Assembly (NCBI RefSeq): GCF_052324685.1
Contig: NC_135220.1
Coordinates: forward strand, 9,557,320 to 9,621,319
Direction of reading: 5' to 3'
Length of the DNA: 64,000 nucleotides
Source: Brachyhypopomus gauderio
Taxonomy: Eukaryota > Chordata > Actinopteri > Gymnotiformes > Hypopomidae
Shown here: one piece after another, positions 63,078-64,000 of the stretch
Numbering within the stretch: the stretch's first letter is position 1
Layout: every line of letters starts with the position of its first letter
The notes under the pieces: generated by a model
The model's input: the letters and a program-made list of their open reading frames with translations, nothing else
Told to the model about the DNA's origin: nothing
Database searches by the model: none
Translations under genes and position numbers: made by a program

Positions 63078-64000
63078 CAATTTTTTATCAATAAGGTTGA
63101 TAGTATTAGGCCCTTTATTAGTCCATCTCTGTCCGTTACTCCTCCTGTGGCTTCATCTTCTGCTGTTTTTGATAACTTTGAGCCCGTCAGTCTGCCTATT
63201 TTGGAATTTATCATTGGTCATATGAAGCCCTCTGGATCACCAAATGACCCACTTCTACCTCGTCTATTTAAAGAAACTTTTAAGATTTTAGCTCCAGATG
63301 TGCTTACCATCATAAACAGCAGCTTGATAAACGGGATTGTGCCTGATTGTTTTAAGCACGCTGTGGTTCAACCACTAATTAAGAAGCCCGGTCTGGACAC
63401 TTCGGTCCTTTCAAATTTTAGGCCTATTTCCAGGCTCCCATTTGTCTCCAAAATATTAGAAAAAGTTGTTTACCAGCAGCTGTCGGTGTTCTTAGAAGAA
63501 CACAAAATTCTTGAGAAATTTCAATCTGGTTTTAAATCATTGCATAGCACGGAATCGGCATTACTCAGAGTTCTTAATGATATTCTCTTAGCCACTGATA
63601 AAGGTCATAGTGTCGTACTTGTTTTACTGGATTTAACTGCTGCCTTCGATACAGTGGACCATAAAATCCTCTTGTCTCGACTTCACAACTACGTGGGTAT
63701 TCAAGGCTGTGCCCTGCAGTGGTTCAAGTCCTACCTAACACGCCAGAGTTTTTCTGTTCGTTTGGGGGCCACAGAGTCTTCTGTAGCCCCTCTCACATGT
63801 GGTGTGGCTCAGGGGTCTATTCTTGGACCGTTGCTCTTTTCATTATACCTCCTCCCTCTTGGATCAATCCTTAGAAGGCATGGTGTTTCATTCCATTTTT
63901 ATGTGGATGACACACAAATTTACATGCCTCTACAGCAACAAAGCTCTCATGCATTAGAGCAACTTTTGCAGTGTGTTGAGGAAATCTGGGCGTGGATGTC
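63036..64000 (+). CDS. L2-type LINE reverse transcriptase, partial, open to the window edge
   Basis: I read one frame without stops from ATG 63036 (open from 63003) to the window end, about 321 codons. RT blocks in order: CFKHAVVQPLIKKPG, FRPISRLPFVSKILEK, FKSLHSTESALLRVLND, LDLTAAFDTVDH (catalytic Asp), [19 protein letters not shown], then FYVDDTQIY with the catalytic DD. The box is YVDD where the other L2 copies here have YADD. The first 14 or so codons come from the inverted repeat and are not natural. The 3' half of ORF2 is beyond the window. Confidence 0.85.
   Translation, partial: MVCKLVVGTHVAALQFFINKVDSIRPFISPSLSVTPPVASSSAVFDNFEPVSLPILEFIIGHMKPSGSPNDPLLPRLFKETFKILAPDVLTIINSSLINGIVPDCFKHAVVQPLIKKPGLDTSVLSNFRPISRLPFVSKILEKVVYQQLSVFLEEHKILEKFQSGFKSLHSTESALLRVLNDILLATDKGHSVVLVLLDLTAAFDTVDHKILLSRLHNYVGIQGCALQWFKSYLTRQSFSVRLGATESSVAPLTCGVAQGSILGPLLFSLYLLPLGSILRRHGVSFHFYVDDTQIYMPLQQQSSHALEQLLQCVEEIWAWM

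Larger units (their letters stand above)
62125..64000 (+). mobile_element. CR1/L2-type LINE running off the window
   Basis: ORF1 remnants (62158-62644), an endonuclease scrap at about 62900-63022, then RT to the window end. A 55-bp inverted repeat replaces the end of the endonuclease. Because the RT frame is open, this may be a fairly young copy. The 3' end lies outside the window. Confidence 0.8.

Overview
This is teleost fish genomic DNA. Two things say so: closely related single-exon trace-amine-receptor-like (TAAR) olfactory GPCR genes, and a fish-type repeat load of Tc1, many hAT elements and MITEs, PIF/Harbinger, L2- and Rex1-like LINEs, Ty3/Gypsy pieces, short TGTCACG..GTTACA LTR elements and a gammaretrovirus-like ERV. 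I cannot name the species or order from sequence alone.

The only convincing host genes are TAARs, all on the + strand: intact copies at 16473-17459, 29976-31004 and 41639-42625, a copy cut off in TM1 at 34166-34301, and a 5'-truncated copy (TM4 to TM7) at about 42688-43230. All intact copies have the TAAR TM7 fingerprint, Asn at 3.32 (not the aminergic Asp) and Asp at 5.42. This is the pattern reported for non-classical teleost TAARs. Each copy that still has a 5' end has the same short upstream cassette with a TATA box 56-67 bp before the ATG, so the tandem duplications carried their promoter.

Layout. 1-11 kb: solo LTRs with exact target duplications, a Tc1 relic, an exact 730-bp tandem duplication of an LTR/gag-like piece, and a four-deep nest of DNA transposons (6.66-9.69 kb). 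11-17.5 kb: upstream region of TAAR copy 1, split by a hAT element and by a 3.5-kb DNA transposon whose broken gene resembles a FEN/XPG-type nuclease. 18-29.9 kb: LTR element with a proline-rich ORF, then layered hAT, Gypsy, Harbinger, LINE and LTR insertions. 29.9-34.3 kb: TAAR copy 2 and the truncated copy. 34.3-41.2 kb: MITEs, minisatellites and an LTR element. 41.2-43.7 kb: TAAR copy 3 and its 5'-truncated neighbour. 43.8-50 kb: an ACGTC-rich element, an L2 LINE split by an L1-type retroposon, and a MITE. 49.6-61 kb: minus-strand LTR element, then a minus-strand ERV with a tRNA-Trp primer site. 61-64 kb: Gypsy integrase relic and a LINE whose reverse-transcriptase frame is still open at the window edge.

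Because the TAAR flanks are paralogous, several transposon insertions can be read against an empty site elsewhere in the same window. This fixes element ends and target duplications without outside data. No tRNA, rRNA or CRISPR was seen.
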